Origin: Rhodococcus rhodnii
Lineage (GTDB): Bacteria; Actinomycetota; Actinomycetes; Mycobacteriales; Pseudonocardiaceae
Length of the DNA stretch: 64,000 bases
Reading direction: 5' to 3'
Assembly (NCBI GenBank): GCA_000720375.1
Contig: JOAA01000001.1
Location: forward strand, 1 to 64,000
The position numbers and the translations under genes are program-made. The notes beneath the pieces are model-generated. The model ran no database searches and was not told the DNA's origin. It was given only the letters and a program-made list of their open reading frames with translations. Below are positions 61,130-64,000 of the stretch, one piece after another; position 1 is the first letter of the stretch, and each line of letters opens with the position of its first letter.

Positions 61130-62225
61130 ACCGCGCGTCCGCCTGTTCTGCGGTCAACCCGAAATCGGCGAGGTCATAGCGGTGCGATCGGCGCCGGTCG
61201 CCCGAAGTGTGCACGGCTTTCATGGCGTCGAGGACGTCCTCTGAAATGTCCATGCCGAAATGGGTGTAGATATCGGTGACCACGCTCAGTGGATCGGCCA
61301 CGAAGTCGTCGTACTGCACGTCGTAGAACTGGGCTGGATTGTGTTTCGCGCGGTCGGCGTTGAATTTCTCCAGGCCGCGTGCCCACAACTCGAGTTGGGT
61401 CTCGCCGATCACCGAGCCGTGGAAAACCGTCGACCACGTGCCCGAGGCTTGTTCCGCGAGGCTGCACATCGACGCGATGATCGTGCTCGGTGCCCGGTGG
61501 GTTTGGATGACCAACGCATCCGGATAGGCCTCAAGCAGAGCATCGAGCGCGAACAGGTGGCTCGGGTTCTTCAAGACCCAACGTTTGCCGGAATCCGGCA
61601 TGCCGATCAGCTGGAGGTTACGGCGGTGCCGCTGATACGCCGGCGTCCAATCCTGCGCAGCCAGCCACGCCGAATACGTTGGCACGTAAGCAAGGCACTC
61701 GAACGATATGGACATCATGGACTGTCGCAGCAGCCGCCAGCATTCCTCGGCCATGTCCGCGGTGATGTAGTGCAGGCCCATGAACTCCGGGTGCTCAACG
61801 TGATGCTGCTCGTACCCCGCCTGGATCCGTTGGTACATCGGGTTTTCTTCCCACGTCTCACGAGGCGGGCGCGGCTGCGGCACGTCGGTGAGCCACAACT
61901 CCAGCCCTTGGTGCGCAGGGTCCTCGCACAGCAGCCGGTGCAACGCGGTCGTTCCGGTCCGGGGCAACCCGGTCACGAAGATCGGCCGCTCAACCGGAAC
62001 AGCCGCATAGTCAGGAAGACGTTGCCACGCCGCCTCACTCAGCAGCCGGGCCACCAAAGCCGAACGAAGCCCGGCGCGTTTCACCCGCAGCCCCAGCTCG
62101 GTGAGCCCGGCCTCTCGGTGGTACGAGTCCAGCAACACCGACAAGCCTTCGAGGTAGCCGGAATCCCCGAAGTCGGTCAGTCCGGTGATCTTCGTTGCCG
62201 ACGCGTGCAGAGACTCGATGTCCAC
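61110..62225 (-). CDS. Sulfotransferase-family protein
   Basis: A 371-residue sulfotransferase-fold protein. The 5'-phosphosulfate-binding loop is FVTGLPRTGTTALHRLL, and the 3'-phosphate-binding region is in TQHRAPSTIIASM-like sequence (IQTHRAPSTIIASM). PAPS-dependent transfer of sulfate to a hydroxyl is the family reaction. It is the last gene of a minus-strand operon with an SDR enzyme and a conserved hypothetical protein. This trio occurs in actinobacteria near lipid or steroid genes, but I cannot tell the acceptor here. Confidence 0.85.
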   Translation of the reverse strand: MDIESLHASATKITGLTDFGDSGYLEGLSVLLDSYHREAGLTELGLRVKRAGLRSALVARLLSEAAWQRLPDYAAVPVERPIFVTGLPRTGTTALHRLLCEDPAHQGLELWLTDVPQPRPPRETWEENPMYQRIQAGYEQHHVEHPEFMGLHYITADMAEECWRLLRQSMMSISFECLAYVPTYSAWLAAQDWTPAYQRHRRNLQLIGMPDSGKRWVLKNPSHLFALDALLEAYPDALVIQTHRAPSTIIASMCSLAEQASGTWSTVFHGSVIGETQLELWARGLEKFNADRAKHNPAQFYDVQYDDFVADPLSVVTDIYTHFGMDISEDVLDAMKAVHTSGDRRRSHRYDLADFGLTAEQADARFSSVSR

Positions 62226-62234
62226 AATGAACTC

Positions 62235-63011
62235 CTAGTGGTGGTACTCGCCGCCGTTCACGTCGAGGCACTGCCCGGTGACCGCGCTGGCCAAGGACGA
62301 CGCCAGGAACACGATCGCGTCGGCGACCTCGTCGGGCTCCGGCAGTTTGCGCAGGTCGATGCCGGCCGCCACTTCTTCGTAGACCTCTTGTGGCGTGATG
62401 CCGCGTTGCTTGGCCAGGTAGTCGAAGTAGAACTTCACGTTGTCCGCCCAGATGTAGCCGGGCGCGATCGTGTTGACCCGCACGCCCTTGGGGCCCAGTT
62501 CCGTGGAAAGGCTCTGCGCCATCGCCAGCAAGGCGGACTTGGTCATCTTGTACGGCCCCATCGTCAGCTGCGAGTGCCGGATCACCATCGAGCTGACCAT
62601 CACGATGGAGCCGCGGCTGGCCTCCAGCGCCGGGCGGAACAGGTTCACGAGCCGCAACGCGCCGAGAACATTGGTCTCGAAGCCGTCGCGGATCCCTTCG
62701 AACGGGGCACGGTCGAACGTCGTCATCGGCGGCATGGCGAAAGCGTTGTTCACCAACGTGTCCACCCGGCCGAAGGACTCCAGCGCGGTCTCGGCCAAAC
62801 GAGCCGCGTCCTCTTCAGACGAAATGTCCGTCGTCACGGTCACCGCGCGCCGCCCGAGATCCGTGACCTCCTTGGCCACTTCGGTCAGCCGGGACTCCGT
62901 CCGCGCTGCCAGCACGATGTCCGCACCTTGCCGCGCGCACCGCAGCGCGATCGACCGGCCCAGCCCCGGCCCGATCCCGGAGACCACAACGACCTTGTCC
63001 TGCAACAACAT
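62235..63011 (-). CDS. Short-chain dehydrogenase/reductase
   Basis: A 258-residue SDR with the nucleotide-binding glycine motif VSGIGPGLGRSIAL, NNAF (NNAG variant), catalytic serine in VMVSSMV, and the Tyr-Lys pair in YKMTKSA. It oxidises or reduces an alcohol/ketone with NAD(P). ATG at 63011 overlaps the stop of the upstream gene by 1 bp (63011), and 9 bp separate its stop from the sulfotransferase start. It probably acts on the same substrate as the sulfotransferase. Confidence 0.9.
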   Translation of the reverse strand: MLLQDKVVVVSGIGPGLGRSIALRCARQGADIVLAARTESRLTEVAKEVTDLGRRAVTVTTDISSEEDAARLAETALESFGRVDTLVNNAFAMPPMTTFDRAPFEGIRDGFETNVLGALRLVNLFRPALEASRGSIVMVSSMVIRHSQLTMGPYKMTKSALLAMAQSLSTELGPKGVRVNTIAPGYIWADNVKFYFDYLAKQRGITPQEVYEEVAAGIDLRKLPEPDEVADAIVFLASSLASAVTGQCLDVNGGEYHH

Positions 63012-64000
63012 CAGCCCACCATCCTGGTCGCTACGGCCGCCTGACGCGCGGCAATCCGGTCGGAGTACTCAGCAGGCGTGATGCGTGCGTCTTCGTAGAA
63101 CGGGAGTTTCCCAGCCAGTTCGCCGACCGGAACGACTTCCACGGAAGGACCGTCCGAGGGTTTGAGGTCACGCGACAGCCGCTGCCACCGGATCTGCAGA
63201 TATCCCTTCGAATGCCCGGTGCGCTCGATCCAGTTCGCCAGCCCCGGATCGCGTTCGCTGACCACGTATCTGATCTTGCCGTCCGGGTCGATCCGGGCCT
63301 GGTCCGCGGTCAGGCTGGTCTGGTGGTTGATGTAGTCCAGCGAGATGTACCACATGCTGCCCAGCTGGAATCCCTGGTACGGCGCCTCGGACGCGGGCAC
63401 CGTGATGATCATCGCCTCGTCGTCGGCGAGGTCGTAGTGCCCGACCGAGGAGAACTGGGTGGCCAGCCCACCGGGCGTCAGCCGCGGCTCGGTCATCGTG
63501 TTCACCGGCAGCTTCAGGTAGAACCACTTCGGGAACGCCAGGAACGTCTTGATCCGCCCGATGAGGATCTTGCCTGCCACGGTGTACCGCTTGGCCATCA
63601 AGTCCTTCGTCAACGCCGGCGGCGCCGAACCGGTGGTGTCCGCGCGCCGGATCTTGATCATCCCGCGTTCCTCACCGGTCCAGTCGCTGTAGACCTCACG
63701 CACGATCAGCATCGCCGAGCCGTCGCCGAGGGTGAAGTAGTTGCGCCCGGCTTTGCCCGGTCCGAACCGGATCTCGAACGAGCCGTCCTCGGCGATGTCG
63801 AAGTCGCGGTCGTCGAACGCGGTCAGGCTGTCCGGCACGTCCACCGGCGAGTAGTCACCGTTGAGCACCTGAAAGCTCAGGTCCGCGGTGCTGCCGCGCT
63901 TGCCGGTCACGACGTATTCGGCGTCCTCGCGGATGTAGGCGTGGAAGTACAGCGTGTCCGGGTTGTCCAGGCCCATCTTGGTGTACGGCCCGGTGGACTG
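63011..64000 (-). CDS. Conserved hypothetical protein, N-terminus outside the window
   Basis: The last 329 residues of a protein whose start lies beyond position 64000. The frame is open to the window edge. Visible segments are KMGLDNPDTLYFHAYIRED, YVVTGKRGSTADLSFQVL, FTLGDGSAMLIVREVYSDWT, and GYLQIRWQRLSRDLKPSDGP. The GxDNPDxxY start resembles DUF1214-type proteins of actinobacteria, which often neighbour sulfotransferases. No enzymatic motif is recognised. Confidence 0.65.
   Translation of the reverse strand, partial: QSTGPYTKMGLDNPDTLYFHAYIREDAEYVVTGKRGSTADLSFQVLNGDYSPVDVPDSLTAFDDRDFDIAEDGSFEIRFGPGKAGRNYFTLGDGSAMLIVREVYSDWTGEERGMIKIRRADTTGSAPPALTKDLMAKRYTVAGKILIGRIKTFLAFPKWFYLKLPVNTMTEPRLTPGGLATQFSSVGHYDLADDEAMIITVPASEAPYQGFQLGSMWYISLDYINHQTSLTADQARIDPDGKIRYVVSERDPGLANWIERTGHSKGYLQIRWQRLSRDLKPSDGPSVEVVPVGELAGKLPFYEDARITPAEYSDRIAARQAAVATRMVG

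Noticed and set aside
1-64000. CRISPR arrays, tRNA or rRNA genes, insertion sequences, prophage
   Set aside because: I looked for repeated spacers, cloverleaf-like arms and transposase motifs and saw none; very short or divergent RNAs could still be missed.

Overview
The window is high-GC DNA with GTG and ATG starts, dense operons joined by 4-bp stop/start overlaps, many secreted hydrolases, several P450s and specialised-metabolism genes. This points to a filamentous actinobacterium, most likely a member of the Pseudonocardiales (Amycolatopsis, Kibdelosporangium or Saccharothrix type). That placement is inferred from gene content and style; no rRNA or other taxonomic marker is present. I found no tRNA, rRNA, CRISPR array, insertion sequence or phage gene.

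Layout. (1) 1-11.5 kb is an isoprenoid biosynthetic cluster: ispG and dxs (extra MEP-pathway genes), a polyprenyl diphosphate synthase, a three-part fusion protein (UbiA prenyltransferase, SCP2-like domain, homocitrate-synthase-type condensing enzyme), a small membrane protein, two related P450s, a KAS III-like enzyme with altered active-site motifs, a zinc-finger/HTH protein, and a TetR regulator with a clear palindromic operator. (2) 11.7-24.6 kb is mostly housekeeping and secreted enzymes: cytochrome oxidase subunit I, an aminoglycoside-type kinase, a LacI-type-operator-controlled GH76-GH43 pair, two Tap-type secreted peptidases, a threonine dehydratase, TerC, and a nuclease/phosphatase-jacalin lectin fusion. 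(3) 24.8-32.9 kb holds a giant secreted subtilase and a three-subunit periplasmic molybdenum aldehyde oxidoreductase (PaoABC type). (4) 33.1-40.9 kb is a six-gene, one-direction nonribosomal-peptide-type operon: carrier-condensation, adenylation-carrier, methyltransferase, a pair of acyl-CoA dehydrogenases, and a second adenylation-carrier. It has no thioesterase. (5) 41-49.5 kb holds a membrane Ser/Thr kinase, decayed gene remnants, a CitMHS transporter/AtuA operon under a LysR regulator, and a P450-ferredoxin pair. (6) 50-64 kb holds a multi-domain GH29 fucosidase, small enzymes, a response regulator/histidine kinase/lipoprotein triad, TauE with LysR, TetR with a methyltransferase behind twin operators, and the end of a sulfotransferase-SDR-hypothetical operon.

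How the genes work together. In the terpenoid region, Dxs and IspG would raise C5 supply, the polyprenyl synthase would make a long allylic diphosphate, and UbiA would transfer (or possibly cyclise) it. The attached condensing domain may build the acceptor acid, and the two P450s and the KAS III-like acyltransferase would decorate the product. In the peptide region, two separately activated amino acids would be held on carrier proteins, desaturated and methylated in trans, and joined by the single condensation domain. Both regions are the best candidates for undescribed chemistry. The fusion protein and the thioesterase-less split NRPS are the two observations most worth following up.
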